64,000 bases of DNA from Centrapalus pauciflorus. Lineage: Eukaryota; Streptophyta; Magnoliopsida; Asterales; Asteraceae. Positions within the stretch are counted from its first letter, which is position 1; the number at the start of each line of letters is the position of its first letter. Location: assembly GCA_020465985.1 (NCBI GenBank), contig JAANYP010000722.1, positions 434,001-498,000 of the forward strand, read 5' to 3'. The position numbers and the translations under genes were made by a program. A model generated the notes under the pieces. The model saw only the letters and a program-made list of their open reading frames with translations, was not told where the DNA came from and ran no database searches. Of this stretch, positions 52,041 to 64,000 are shown in pieces.

Positions 52041-52680
52041 CAGGGACGATATGGCGGGACGGGGCGCGGATCTCAGTCCCCATCTTCATTCCCGCTTCAT
52101 AATCCTCTCTTCCATCCCCGGCCCCATCACCGTCGGGGAATGGGTTTCTATTCCCATCTCCGTCCCAATCGGGGATCGGGGATCCCCGTCGGGGAATCGG
52201 GTTTTTCAAGTTCTTAAAAATTATTTAAGTTTAAACTATAAATAGTAATTTAGTAGAAAAATATATGTAAATAATCTTTAAAAAAATTAATTCAAACATA
52301 TTTGAGGTGTTTAGATATATAATGTATAATTTATAATAAAATTAAAACAAAGAAATGGATGCAAAACATTTATAAAACCAATAAAATTAAAAATAAAAAT
52401 AGTATTTTAAACTATAGACTAGTCATATACAATTATATTTAATATATTATATAAAATGTAATGAATAATTTACATTGTAAAATTAAATATATGTAATAAA
52501 TTATGTTAAAACATAATTTATAACCGGGGTCGGGGACTAAAGTGTTTCCCATCCCCGCCCCATCCCTATTATTTTAAATCGGGGATTCCTGTCCCCATCC
52601 CCGGTCAACTCGGGGATTCCCCGATCAAATCAGGGTCGAGTTACAGGTTTTCCATCAGGGATGAGTTTTTTTGCCAATCC
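52041..52680. repeat. Insertion filled with CGGGGAT words
   Basis: TAGTTCTGCC occurs immediately on both sides (52031-52040 and 52681-52690). Both ends of the 640-bp segment are dense in CCCCGTC, CGGGGAT and CCCCATC words, with an AT-rich middle. Terminal inverted repeats are weak (CAGGGACG and CCAATCCT). A hAT-type 8-bp duplication extended by chance is the likely explanation. Confidence 0.7.
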
Positions 52681-52778
52681 TAGTTCTGCCTTTATTTATA
52701 TATAATAATAATAATAATAATGATTTTCTTTAATATATTGACATTAGTTAGCATGACAATAATAATTTTATATCATAT

Positions 52779-53821
52779 AGAGGGTGTTTAGTTTTCGTTA
52801 TGATAGTGATTATTAGATTATTATGTTGCAGTAACGTAAATAATTAGTTTAAAGTATTTGGATTGCAATAATTTATAAGTGATTGTTTGTGTTCAGAATT
52901 AATCCTACCATATATTTTCATAAGTTAAAAAATGTAACTTATTTGCTTAATAAATGATTATTTAGGTGATGTTATTTTACATAAGTGATAAGTAGCTGAA
53001 AGTTGATTGCGATGTTGATTGACAAGTGATTGACGCTGATTATTGATTACTGAATTAATAAGTCTGTTCTTTTGTATGAGCAAAACTTTGTCGGTTGTTT
53101 CAGAAACTAAACAACAGATTCAACATATAAACTTTTTTGTTTCAGAAACTAAACTAAACTACAATTGAATGAGCAAAACATATAAACTTTTTTGTTTCAG
53201 AAACTAAACAACAGATGCAACATTCACATATACTCACAGATTTCAACAAGAAATCGATTTCATCAAACAACAGATTCAAAAACTAAACAACATATTCAAA
53301 AAGAAATCGATTTCAACAACATGAATATGGAAATGAGACAAGAAGAAATCGCATATACTCACAAATCTCAACAAGATATGCATTGACAGCGGTTGGGTCG
53401 AAGAAGATGAAGGCGTCGACGGCGATCAACGAAGGTGAAGGGGAGAGGGGTTTGCGTGAGGGACGAGGGAGGAGAAGAGAGATGCGTGTTTTAGGTGGCG
53501 ACTATTGCGGTGGTCTCTGGTGGCAGAGGCGGTCGGCGGCGATCGGAGAAGGTGAATGAGAGAAGTGTTTGGATGAGGGACGATGGAGGAGATGAAGAGA
53601 GGCGTGTTTAGGTTTTAGATTTTTACAATCAGTGATGAGAATATGTGATAATCAGTAGAAATTTTTTGCTGACCAAATAAATAGCAATTAGTGAAAATTT
53701 ATCACTTATTACTTATGCTAAAAGAATGCACTTATTAGCCAAAATCACTTACCAAATCATTTATGCTTCTAAATCGTTAGGCAATCAATGATTTTGTAAC
53801 TACCAATTACCAAACAATCTC
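52779..53821. repeat. Large Tourist-like element with a duplicated GC-rich insert
   Basis: It begins AGAGGGTGTTTAGTTTTCG and ends ATTACCAAACAATCTC, with TTATTAGATTATT-type subterminal words shared with 34378-34746. Inside, AAACTAAACAACAGATTCAA-type units recur (53100-53300). From 53390 a purine-rich block of about 110-120 bases is present twice (GGCGATCAACGAAGGTGAAG and GGCGATCGGAGAAGGTGAAT). The latter looks like a captured, duplicated leader read on the minus strand. Confidence 0.5.
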
Positions 53822-54103
53822 TTGGTTGGGCTTTCTTTCAAGATTTGTCTGAACGAGTTCTATCTGGTTTCATATAAGCCCAAATAGGGCCCGATACACT
53901 TCATATTACAGTCAATCTCGTTAAATCTTTCTTCTGCGTTTCCTTGGGGGAGGAAGTGAAGAACAAACGGAAGCAGCAGATGTTAGGATGCGAGAATCGA
54001 TGAAGTAGCATGCTCAAATTTCAAATTTTGTCAAATATCAAGAAAGAATCTCGAAGAACTCATCATAGAGCAATCGACGAGGTTATCTGACTCGCAAATC
54101 GAC

Positions 54104-54324
54104 ATGGTAAACCCTTAAGTATCTTTTCTTTACGTTTAATTTAGAGAAGCGGAGAAAGTATTTAAGTTAAAGAAATTAGAACACATCTATCTGCATTTCT
54201 CAATGAGTATGAATAATTCTGTATGCACAGGATTTGTTCAGAAAGATAATAACACAGCCTGGAAAACCAGAAGATTTTGCTCTTCAAACAGTTCAAGAAG
54301 CCATCAAACCCCAGGTTTACCTTT

Positions 54325-54371
<47 letters not shown>

Positions 54372-56323
54372 GTGTATGAAATTTATTCCGATTTTCTCCA
54401 GTGTGATTTTGAACTCTGAAGAACGCATCAAAGTTATTGTTTGATATTAAATGAGTATACCTACATTATTGATTTCTCACCATTTTATAATTATCCCTGT
54501 AGAAACCCAATACATGTTGACTGTTATAAAGCCAATTTCGGACAGTGTTTAGCTTACCAACGAGACTATAGCGAGAAATTTGAATTGTTGTGAAATTAAA
54601 ACATTGAGAGAAATCTTCGTCAATAGTTTTAGACAAGTGTTGATGTATTTAAAGGGTGTAAAGTCCTGAAGTCCATTTCTTGCTTGAAGGGTGACATGAA
54701 ACATGACTTTTAGTCATAGAATTAAATTACACCCACCAAAACAGAGTGTCCTTATGCTTTAGTGCATTAAAATTTTTAAAGGATCAAAGGGATAATGTAT
54801 TTGACATTCATTGTACAAGTTTTACTTCAATGATTGCCAATAAGAAACTTGTATACACGAGCAGTATCAGGCGTATGATGCATAGTTTTTGCAATTCTTT
54901 TATATTTGACCATAAAATTTTCATGCAGAGGCAAACAAAATTGGTCCAGGATGAGAACCAATTGTTGGAAAACATTCTAAGAACGCTACTTCAGGAGCTG
55001 GTGGTATGTTTACATGTTACATACTTTCTTAGTAATCATCATTCGGTCCTTCTTGTGGTATGAGAGACAAATCAATATGCCTCAGCTTCATATGACAGTT
55101 GTTTGATTTCCACAAATCCAGTTATTCATATTTTAGCTTCTTAACTTTTTCTAGATCTTGTTCAGCTGAAGGTTGAAGCAGGCTTGTCAGATTTAACCAA
55201 CACCTATTTAGCTTCAGTTTAGCTGTTTATTGATAATTTAGTATTGGCTTACTGTCTTTCTTTGGCGCAGTCAGCTGCAGTTCAATCAGGGGAAAATACC
55301 ATGCGATATGGGGAGTCTATTGATAATGGTGAAAGCGCACAGGGGCAAATACCTCGCCTTCTTGGTTAGTACATGATTCACTGCTTCTGTAATCCTGTAA
55401 AGAAAATTGCTTTTTAACACATCGTTTCCATCAGCCCATTCAAAAATATGAAATTGAATCTTACAGAATTGTTATAAATGGTAGTCAGGATGAGACTGAA
55501 ACTATATTTGGTAAGTACATTGAGGTTTACCTCTTACAAGTTCTTAGTTAATTTTTTTGCACTTACATATGCTTTTTCTTGCCAGACATTGTGCTTTATC
55601 TTTGTGAAAATGAACATGTTGAAGGGGGCATGATATTCCAACTTTTGGAAGATTTGACAGAGATGTCCACTATGAGAAATTGCAAAGATGTCTTCGGTTA
55701 TATAGAAAGCAAGCAAGATGTTTTGGGTAAGGTATGTAAAATCTCTTATTTTAATTGGGCTTCAAAGTACTTAATAAGTGCATTTTATTTAACCTTTTGA
55801 TGATAGTTTCGTCATGTTCAGTGTTCCTTGAACTTGAAATGGGTTTATTGGTTTTCATGTGTTTGTTTCCATATAGCCGGAACTGTTTGCAAGGGGAAAG
55901 CTCGTGATGTTAAGGACTTGCAATCAACTTCTTCGTCGTTTGTCAAAGGTACATCACCAGTCTTTATTCATGTTCTACTCATGCAGTCCCATGAAATTTT
56001 CAATGGTTGAATTTGACTGCACACATAGTTTAAGAGATATTTGACTAGTAGCTGTCTTTAATTACCTTTGAATAATGAGAAATATTGAAATCATGTAGAC
56101 CTTAATTATATTTTTTATGACAATGGACATGTATATCTTAGTTTAAAAGCTATCTCAAAGGAAATACGTAAATTTTCGATGGACATCATATGATGCAAGT
56201 ATTGTAATTCTTTATAAAAATTTACATATAAGAACGAGTGTAAGAATTAACGTTGGGGTAGGCTTAGAGGTGTTAGAACTTGCTTTTAATTTACAATTAC
56301 TTAATCATAATAGCCATCTCCCT

Positions 56324-56371
<48 letters not shown>

Positions 56372-59300
56372 TGCACTTTTGCAGGCAAATGATGTGGTGT
56401 TTTGTGGACGTATCATAATGTTTCTTGCTCATTTTTTCCCTCTGTCAGAACGTTCAGGTAATTCTTACCTTTTCTTATTTTTCAGTAATTTACTTATTCT
56501 CCGTCTTATATCTACTTTCAAATGATGCAATATTCTTTTTGTACCAACAGCTGTGAATATTAAGGGAGTTTTCAATGTTTCAAATGAGACAAAATATGAG
56601 AAGCAAGCACCTGATGGTAAGTGTCATGGACTCCCAATCTTACCAATTTTGATTGTCGATGATATTAGAGAACATGACATCGTTATATTGCGGGCTATTA
56701 ATGTTTCATGTGAATGTTCAGTTTGAACGTTTTATTTCAATTTTCTAGAAGATAAAATTAAAAGAAAATCAAGCCCCTTTCCAAATAAGTTTTTATTAAA
56801 GATGATGTTTGCTTAACAACCCATCATATCATGTTCCACTAAAAGTTTCCTGCAAAAATATGGATGTACAACGCTTATCCAAGCATTCATGATTTCATGT
56901 CCTTGCATCGTTTTCAAAAGGGTTAATTACGGAAAAAGGTAACATATTGTCATCTTTTTTCTATTTCAGGTAACATATTAAAAAAATTTTAGTTATGGAA
57001 ACATACTAATGAAAATACATCAATCTAGGTAATATTACTGGTGAAATGACGGTTTTTCTTTCAACCAACAAAATTATTTGACGTGTCATTTGATTGTGCA
57101 ACCTGATGTGACACTGATTATTAGTTACCTAATTAGGCAATCGGTTACTTTTATTGGTTTTTTTATTAGTATATTCTTCTAATTGAAAAGAAAATTAACA
57201 TGTTACCCAAATTAGAAATAATGACGATATATTATATTTTTTCGTTATTAACCCTTTTCAAAATTGTGATAAAACACACAACTTCAATTTTTATTCAATA
57301 AATGTCACACAAATTGACATGGATCATCTTGAATATTTTTTTCTTTTCTTTTCTTGTTTGGAGGCGCTTTTTTTTAATGACATCAATGTTTAACAAAATT
57401 TATATGTATTCAAGTAGATGCCTAATTACTTCCATGACTGTCAGGAATTTCTATCGACTTCAACTTCTACAAAACCTTTTGGAGTTTGCAGGTCAGTCTA
57501 ATGATGCCTTAATGCCTTATCTGAAATTAATTTCTGGATACAGGATTTGAACCTCCTAATTAATCATTTTATTCAACCCTTTGATGGTCTATTTTATACG
57601 ACATGCTACCAATTCCTTCTATAGTAAGTTTCCTTATTCTTCCTTCTGTTTTTTCAGGAGTACTTTAGCAACCCTGCTTCCATTAATGTTGCTACCACTA
57701 AGTGGCACAAGTTTTCTACCTGTTTGACGGTATTCTTTCGGTGATTGGCATTCTTATCATGATAAAATCGTGGACTATTCATATTTACTTTTTTGTTCTG
57801 GTTTTCTTTTTTCTACAATGGTATTAGGTTGTCCTGAATACATTCGAAGCACAACCTTTAAGTGACGAAGAAGGTAGTACTAACAATTTTGAGGATGAAG
57901 CAGCGACCTTTAGCATAAAATATCTGACAAGTAGTAATTTAATGGGTCTAGAGGTTTGAACCCTATATAAAGCTATCTACTTTCTTATTGCCATTTGCAA
58001 TTTAAGTTCATTAATTTTGATTACACTAATCTTGTTTGTTTCTGGTCTACCACAGTTAAAGGATCCAAGTTTTCGACGCCATGTTCTTGTTCAGTGCCTA
58101 ATTTTGTTTGATTATCTTAAGGTAATATATGTATATCAATTACTGGTTTGTTCTCATGTAGTATGAGCTATGAAGCTGTCTATATAACATGAACATGTGG
58201 CAAGTGTTAGGCTAAGGTCATACACACACGCAGACAACGCGAAGCGAATACAAGAAAAATAACATGACGATATACGTGGTTTGGTCGATGTTCTGATTTA
58301 CATCCACGGGGCAACTGGGGTCTCATATTTCATTTTGAGATAATGATTTACAACTACATCAACAATATATATAAAGATAAAGAGAATTAGGGTAAATCAC
58401 CTAATTTAGGATATGATATCAAGGCCAAGGGGGCCTGCTGCCTTCTAGAGCTGGCTGCCCATACCAACCCGAAGCCCACATTCTCAACGATCTACCACGG
58501 GGAGGCTTCGAACAATTGCACTCCTTTGTACTTCTGTAAAGCTCCCGCTAGTCGCCACCAGCCTCCTCAACACTATTCAGGAAGGCCAGTTGAAGCCATG
58601 CATAACTTTAACTTCTCTGTCATCACAACCTTTGTAAACATGTCTGCAGACTTCTTCGTACCAAGTATCTTCGTTAGCGACAACTCTCCATCACTTAACT
58701 CTCTGATAAAGTGATACTTCATCTTAATGTGTTTTGTTATGCTGTGAAACATTGGATTCTTCGCGAGATGAATTGCACTTTGGTTATCACAATATAAAAC
58801 ATTGTCTTTCTGATCCATGCCCAGTTCTGAAAGGAAGTTCTTCAACCATATAAGGTCTTTGCTTGCTTCTGCAATTGCCATAAAAACAGCTTTTGTGGTT
58901 GAAAAGCAACACTTTTTTGTAATTTGGACATCCAACTAAGAACTGTTTTTTCTACTGTGAACACATAACCGTTAGTACTCTTACCCAAATCTGAACAACC
59001 CCTTAAATCAGCATCAACAAAACCTTCTAAGATGACATCTTTCTTGCTGAAACATAATGTCGTCTTAGATGTGCCCTTCAAGCAACGCATCAACCACTTG
59101 ACTGTTTCCTAATGCTTCCTTCGAGGATTAGACATATATATGCTAATGACTCCCACTGCATCGGCCATATCTGGTCTTGTGCATACCATAACATACATCA
59201 AACTGCTAACTACCGATGCGTAAGGAACTTTATCCATTTCAGCCATGTCTTTATCCATCTTAGGTGATTGCTTCTTCGTAAGTTTAATCTGACTTACCAG

Positions 59301-61355
59301 GGGTGTCCTTCTAGCTTTAGCATCCTTCAGATTGAACTTCTTTCGGACCCTCCCAATGTATTTCTCTTGGGATAACTTTAGAGTACATTTTGTCCTATCT
59401 CTTATGATGCTCATGCCAAGTATCTGCTTTGCAACTCCATCTCAAAATCCGGAGACAACTGTCTCTTTAGCTTGTTGATTTCTCTCATGTCGGTTTCCAT
59501 GTTTGATTCTTTTCAAGTGAACTCATTTCTTCAATCTTCATTCATAGTCTGTTTCCACTGTACGGATTCTTTCATTTGAAGGGATTCTAAACAACATTCG
59601 GGTTCACCATTATCGGTCAGTAGCAAGTTTCTCTGTGCTCCCATTGTCTTCAGACCTCTCCTGAACTCTCACCAAACTCTGAAGTACTAACTGGTGTTGC
59701 AATGTCTTTATCTGAGGTCTCATCGAACACAACTTGATCCTTTCTTTCTGGCTTACTCTTAGTGGAGGCTGCTGCCAATTTGCCTTTATAAATAAAGGAC
59801 ACTCTCGTTGAATGTCACATCTTTGCTTCTAATAACTCTATTCCTGTCATTATCCTAGAAGCGATATCCCATGTCATCCAACCCAAAGCCATAAATGTAC
59901 ACTTCTTAGCCTTTGCCTCAAGTTTGTCTCTGTCTACATCCTTGATCTTGATGTAAGAAACACAACCAAATACCTTCAAGTGCTGAAAGATACCTCTCGA
60001 CCTTGTCATTCGTCTTTTCTGGAATCTTGAGTCCTATCTTTGTTCTTTCTTTCAGCAACTCCATTCTGCTGAGGTGATTCTGGAACTGTCTTCAACATTT
60101 TGATCCCATGCTTGGCTCAATAATCAAGTTTATTATTGCTGTACTCACCCCTATTATCCGATTTCATGCACTTGATCTTTAGATTTGTTTCATTCTCGAC
60201 TAAAGCCTTCCACTTCTTAAAAGTACTGAAAACCTCAGATTTGTTCTTGAGAAAACAAACCCATACTTTTCGCGTAGGATCATCAATGAAAGTAACATAA
60301 TACCTAGAACCTCCAATCGAAGAAATTGTAATGGGTCCATAAACGTCAGAATAAACCAGCTTCAAGTTCGCAGCTTTTGGTGGTTCTCTAATTTTCACGA
60401 AAGTAACCTTTTGTTTGCCAAGGACACAAGATTCACAAAGGTCAACTGTCACATTCTTTAGATCTGAAATATTGTCTTTTGAAGCTAACATCTTCATCCC
60501 TTTCTCACTCATATGCCCAAGTCTTTGGTGCCATAGAGTAGAATCTCCCGTTTCTTCAACGGCTGCATTTGCCCCATCTGCAGACATCTAAACCATATAT
60601 AATGTTCCTCATTTATGTCTGCAAGCAATACCAGGTTCCCTTTGTTACCTTCCACCGGTGATTGCCAAACCCAACCTGATGGCCTCGTCATCTAACTGTC
60701 CCAATGATATGAGCATCCTCTTCAAGCCTGGAATATTTTTGACATTCTTCAAAGTCCAGTTTGTACCTGAAGAGGTCTTGAGAACAACATCCCTAACACC
60801 TGTGATATCAAGGCTCTTGTTATAAGCTAGTCTCACATTTACACTACAATGCTTGAAATTCTACATCACTTCTCTGCAATGACTAGCATAAAACGAAGCA
60901 CCCGAATCCATTATCCATGATTCAATCAGACATTCTACGCAACAAATTGGGGCATCATCAAAATCTGCTGCAATGTTCATCTCCTTGCCTTTATCTGCTG
61001 AAGGTTTTGAACACTGATTCTTGAAGTGTCCAGTCTCATTGCAATTTCAACATGTAATGTATTTCCTGGTCCTAGACCGACTTCTCTTCCTGGATTCCCA
61101 TCTCCTTGTTGCCCCCTTCGCTAGATTTCTTGCCCCTGCCCTCTGTACTCAACAAACTGCTAGAAACTTTCCTTGTATCTCTCCAGCGGATCTCTTTACC
61201 TAGGGCCAAATCGTGAATACCTTCAAAGGTGAGCTTAGTAGTTCTAGACTATGCAGTTAATAGCGTCTCGCGGTCCAATAGCGGTCAAGACCGCTATTTG
61301 CTATCGCGGTTATTGCGGTGATATATCGGTGATATAGCGGTATATTATATATATG

Positions 61356-61390
<35 letters not shown>

Positions 61391-64000
61391 TCATAATCAT
61401 AGACATAAAGAACATAATATGAAGAACTAAAATCCTAAAGAACATAAACATAAAGAACAAAAGTCATAAAGAACTAAAATCATAGAGGTCATAGAATCGA
61501 ACAACACATTAAACAAACAAAGATAAACAAGATATAGCATTACTTTATAAAGTATTAAACAAAGTATTAAAGATTTAACAAAATATAGCTTAAAGAATGA
61601 TCGATCTGGACTGCTCCTCCAAATAGCGGTAAATAGCGGCAAATAGCGGTCCTAAATAGCGGTAAATAGCGGAAAATAGCGCCGCTATTCGCGGAACCGC
61701 TATTTTTTCAAGGACCGCTAACCGCTATAGCACCGCTATAGCGGCGCAATTAACTGCCCAGGTTCTAGATGAACTGCGGTGAGCTTAGTAGTTCCAGATG
61801 AATTGCTAACTGCTGTAACTGTTCCAGGCCAATCCTCGGGCAATGAAGATAATAGTAGTAACTATAGAGTGTCAAATTAAATTCGTTTACGTGATTGGCT
61901 ACCTTCCTTCATCTTTGTATTCACTAACTGCCTGATCAAGAAAACTTAATTCGTAGCCGAAGGTTTTTCAAACTTAATAATGCTTCGATCAGACCAAACG
62001 TTGTCTTCTCGTTTACAATGTTACACGCAACATTCTTTGCCAACGATAATCTGACCACATTTCCGGATTAACACCAATCAGCGACTGATGAAGCTTTTTC
62101 TGATACAAATAATCCTGGATCTACATCTTTCGGAAACCGGAATCATGCCCATCAAACTTGTCGATTTCACCTTCTTGTCTTCTGCCATTATCTCAAAAAT
62201 TGTGATCCAACATCACAATGCCGGCTGCCTGATCTTGACGGTTGTTCTATTGAAACACATTCTTTTTAATGGATAGGGTTTGCAAAGCGAACAACGGCGG
62301 CTAGGGTTTCCACTAACAGAAAAACGGTTAGGGTTTCTACCTGAAAATGGCAAGGGTTTTCACCAAAAACGACCAGGGTTTCAAGCCAGAAAATGGTGGT
62401 GGATGAACCAAAAAGTCTCCAGGACCTATTGTTAAGAACAGTGAATTACTATTCTCATTAACAGCATTTAACCAGCAGGCTGTTGCGGCAGTCGCGACAG
62501 TCAGCGATGGCGACTTGGTTGGCGGCGGCGGCGGCTGGGGTTGCAGGTGGGTGTGACAAACAAAACCAAGGCTCTGATACCAGTTGTTAGGGTTAGGTCA
62601 CACACATGCACACAATGTAAAGCGAATAAGAGAAAAATAACATGACGATATGTCATGGTTTGGTCGATGTTCTGACCTACGTCCACATATGCAACTAGGG
62701 TTTCGTATTTTTATTCTAGATAATGATTTACAAGGACATCAACGATATATATAGAGATAAAGAGAATTAGGGTAAATCTCCTAATTTAGGAAGCGATATC
62801 AAGGCCAAGGGCCTGCTGCCTTCTAGCCTTCTACGGCCGGCTGCCCATACCAAGGCCGAAGCCTACATTATCAACAGTAAGACCGTAGGATAGAAGCTAA
62901 GTGTGTTCTCTCTGTTTGGATGATAATAATAGATTAAAAAAGAGGGAAAATAGGTTACACTTAATGTATTAAAAATTAGCAATCACTTGGTAATATAAAA
63001 ACTAATCATGCATTATATCTTTCCAATGCTCTAAAAGTTTCTTGCTTACAGATGTGTTAGTAGTTGGCTAAGCCTTAATCATTCTTCCTCAATTCGTTAC
63101 GAGTGCTTAATCAGCTTTCATTGATTTGATTTGCAACTAAGCTCTGATTTTTAAAAATGTTACGCAGGAATTTGTTGCCTCATTTGAACATGTGTTCACC
63201 AATCAATGTTTATTGGTTTTGGTTAATTGTCTCAATTGAACTATGAACTTAATTGATTAGAGAAGTCATTGCATCATATGAATGTAGTGTCAAAATTCTA
63301 CTCATACTCACATAACCAAAAAGTAATTATATTTTATGTATTATAACTGCTTATTGGTATGCTTGATCTTTACTTAGACGATTAAGAAGTAGAGTCACCT
63401 GATTGTGCAGCTCTAGCTTCAGTTAACCTTTTTAGTTTTTACTATCGCATAGCATGTTTTATATTTTAAAATCTTATGCTTTACTTATTGATCACTTTAT
63501 TTGTATTTTGTTTTAGGCCCCAGGGAAAAACGACAAGGATTTGCCATCTGAAACGATGGTTAGTGCTGCTTTAATGTTTACGTGTTATTTTAGTTTGCTT
63601 GTGTACACCTTTACGGATTGAAAATTCCGAGTCTTCAGTTACCTAAAAGTGGTGTGCAATGTTTGTATTATTCATTCTATGAACATCACAAGAAGTTGCT
63701 ATGGCTAATTGTAGAAGGAAGAAATAAAATCCTGTGAGGATCGAGTGAAGCAACTTCTGGTCATGACTCCACCCAAAGGAGACAAATTTCTTCAAGGCAT
63801 TGAGCATATATTAGAACGAGAAAGAAATTGGGTATGTGATTGTGCCTATCTGTTGTTCTTGAATCCAAATGCAGATAGTTTAATAACGTTGTTCTTACGT
63901 GAACCATGTTTTAGGTCTGGTGGAAACGTGATGGTTGCGCTCCATTCGAAAAACAAGCTACAGATAAGAAAATTGTTCGAGATGGCATGAAAAAACGGTA
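54104..64000 (+). CDS. THO1: THO complex subunit 1 (HPR1/THOC1), 5' part
   Basis: Fifteen exons to the window edge: 54104-54106, 54231-54314, 54929-55003, 55271-55364, 55586-55731, 55877-55948, 56385-56457, 56551-56616, 57445-57491, 57658-57729, 57828-57953, 58056-58121, 63517-63558, 63715-63831 and 63915 onward. Frame is open throughout (389 codons so far; the family is about 600). The first coding exon holds only the ATG, spliced to DLFRKIITQPG. Signature stretches include LVQDENQLLENILRTLLQEL, FQLLEDLTEMSTMRNCKDVF, GYIESKQDVLGK, RTCNQLLRRLSKANDVVFCG and KYLTSSNLMGLELKD. THO1 is a core subunit of nuclear THO/TREX, which couples transcription to mRNA export and, in Arabidopsis, affects small-RNA pathways. 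Intron 12 (5395 nt) holds an antisense copia element; intron 8 holds a foldback MITE. The death-like C-terminal region lies beyond the window. Confidence 0.95.
54328..54368. repeat. (CT)n in THO1 intron 2
   Basis: A CT run of about 40 bases, a few bases past the exon 2 donor. Confidence 0.95.
56325..56366. repeat. (CCCT)n/(CT)n in THO1 intron 6
   Basis: Three CCCT units then a CT run, ending about 18 bases before the exon 7 acceptor, so it serves as or extends the polypyrimidine tract. Confidence 0.9.
56920..57254. repeat. Foldback MULE-type MITE in THO1 intron 8
   Basis: It starts GGGTTAATTACGGAAAAAGG and ends TTTTCGTTATTAACCC. TTTTCAAAA flanks it exactly (56911-56919 and 57255-57263). Confidence 0.87.
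58205..58489 (-). repeat. 3' LTR of the copia element
   Basis: It shares AATAACATGACGATAT, GGTTTGGTCGATGTTCTGA and GAGAATTAGGGTAAATC with the other LTR. On the minus strand it begins CGTTGAGAATGTGG, where TGTTGA would be the intact tip, so the terminal T has mutated. Confidence 0.88.
58573..62260 (-). pseudogene. Decayed copia gag-pol
   Basis: Minus-strand pieces in order: gag near 62275-61860 (RQLVNTKMKEG); zinc knuckle near 61019-61052, where a TGA stands inside the CxxC pair before NETGHFKNQC; protease-proximal frame 60836-60645; GAG-pre-integrase and integrase 60587-60117 (LWHQRLGHMSEKGM, YVTFIDD, KSDNRGEYS); reverse-transcriptase C-terminal part 59414-59109 (SLMYVMVCTRPDMADAVGVI); RNase H 59093-58573 (ADLRGCSDLGKSTNGYVF, CDNQSAIHLAKNP). 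Most of the reverse-transcriptase core, including YVDD, is missing between about 59420 and 59820. Stops and frameshifts separate the pieces. Confidence 0.88.
61249..61761. repeat. hAT-type MITE nested in the copia element
   Basis: GTTCTAGA flanks it exactly (61241-61248 and 61762-61769). The ends CTATGCAGTTAATAGCG and CGCAATTAACTGCCCAG are inverted. The ends of the interior are arrays of AATAGCGGT/ACCGCTATT words. It interrupts the first unit of a 29-bp tandem duplication (GGTGAGCTTAGTAGTTC..) in the host gag region. Confidence 0.88.
62585..62876 (-). repeat. 5' LTR of the copia element
   Basis: Plus-strand ends TGTTAG and TCAACA, so TG..CA on both strands. It differs from the other LTR by many substitutions and small indels, which means an old insertion. 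Confidence 0.88.

Larger units (their letters stand above)
58205..62876 (-). mobile_element. Ty1/copia LTR retrotransposon in THO1 intron 12
   Basis: Two similar LTRs (58205-58489 and 62585-62876) bound a minus-strand element. Flanks are GCAAG and GTAAG, a 5-bp duplication with one change. Directly inside the right-hand (5') LTR, the minus strand has TGGTATCAGAGC, the initiator-Met tRNA primer-binding site. The domain order gag, zinc knuckle, integrase, reverse transcriptase, RNase H is that of Ty1/copia. The element is antisense to THO1 and many stops show it is dead. Confidence 0.93.

Noticed and set aside
55534..55716. Minus-strand frame opposite THO1 exon 5
   Set aside because: It is the antisense shadow of a strongly conserved THO1 exon.

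Overview
The window is AT-rich nuclear DNA of a flowering plant. Its genes carry many short exons with GT..AG introns, and the space between and within them is filled with MITEs, Helitron ends, hAT, L1 and copia remnants and (TA)n/(GA)n microsatellites. The proteins read as eudicot orthologues. I cannot name the species; an Asteraceae-like genome is only a guess.

Genes, left to right: a two-domain MATH protein (5798-7871, +); proteasome assembly chaperone 4 (8781-11784, -, with a 5' UTR exon near 12503-12720); a membrane-anchored RING-H2 E3 ligase of RHA4A/ATL type (16604-19007, +); a METTL13-like SAM methyltransferase in nine exons (21193-25103, +); 1-Cys peroxiredoxin PER1 (34974-37624, -); the seed-type iron-sulfur subunit of succinate dehydrogenase, SDH2-3 (40404-43955, -); a DUF4378 gene broken by one in-frame stop (47050-51202, +); and the first 15 exons of THO complex subunit 1/HPR1 (54104 to the window end, +). 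Every model was joined by hand; the reading frame stays open across all junctions except the one nonsense codon in the DUF4378 gene.

The 25-34 kb stretch has no intact gene. It holds Helitron-type termini, a large hAT-type insertion and two broken captured-looking pieces: a CLPT (Clp-N) exon on the minus strand and a three-exon SOS1-type Na+/H+ antiporter fragment with a frameshift on the plus strand.

The repeats fall into recurring classes that can be bounded by target-site duplications (TSDs): foldback MULE-type MITEs with 9-bp TSDs (six bounded copies), hAT-type elements with 8-bp TSDs whose interiors are arrays of one short oligomer, Tourist-type MITEs with 3-bp TSDs, foldback elements wedged between (TA)n tracts, a 638-bp Helitron with a nested MITE, a solo LTR, two L1 tails, and a 4.7-kb decayed copia element inside a THO1 intron that itself carries a nested hAT MITE.

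PER1 and SDH2-3 lie side by side on the same strand. Both families are known for seed-specific expression, and both copies here have ACGT-core (ABRE-like) motifs just upstream of the start codon; SDH2-3 also has an RY motif. No new molecular system (CRISPR-like, operon-like or toxin-like) is visible. The most interesting points are the DUF4378 nonsense codon that can be dated against its own internal duplicate, the seed-gene pair, the chimeric gene-fragment region and the shared architecture of the oligomer-filled hAT elements.
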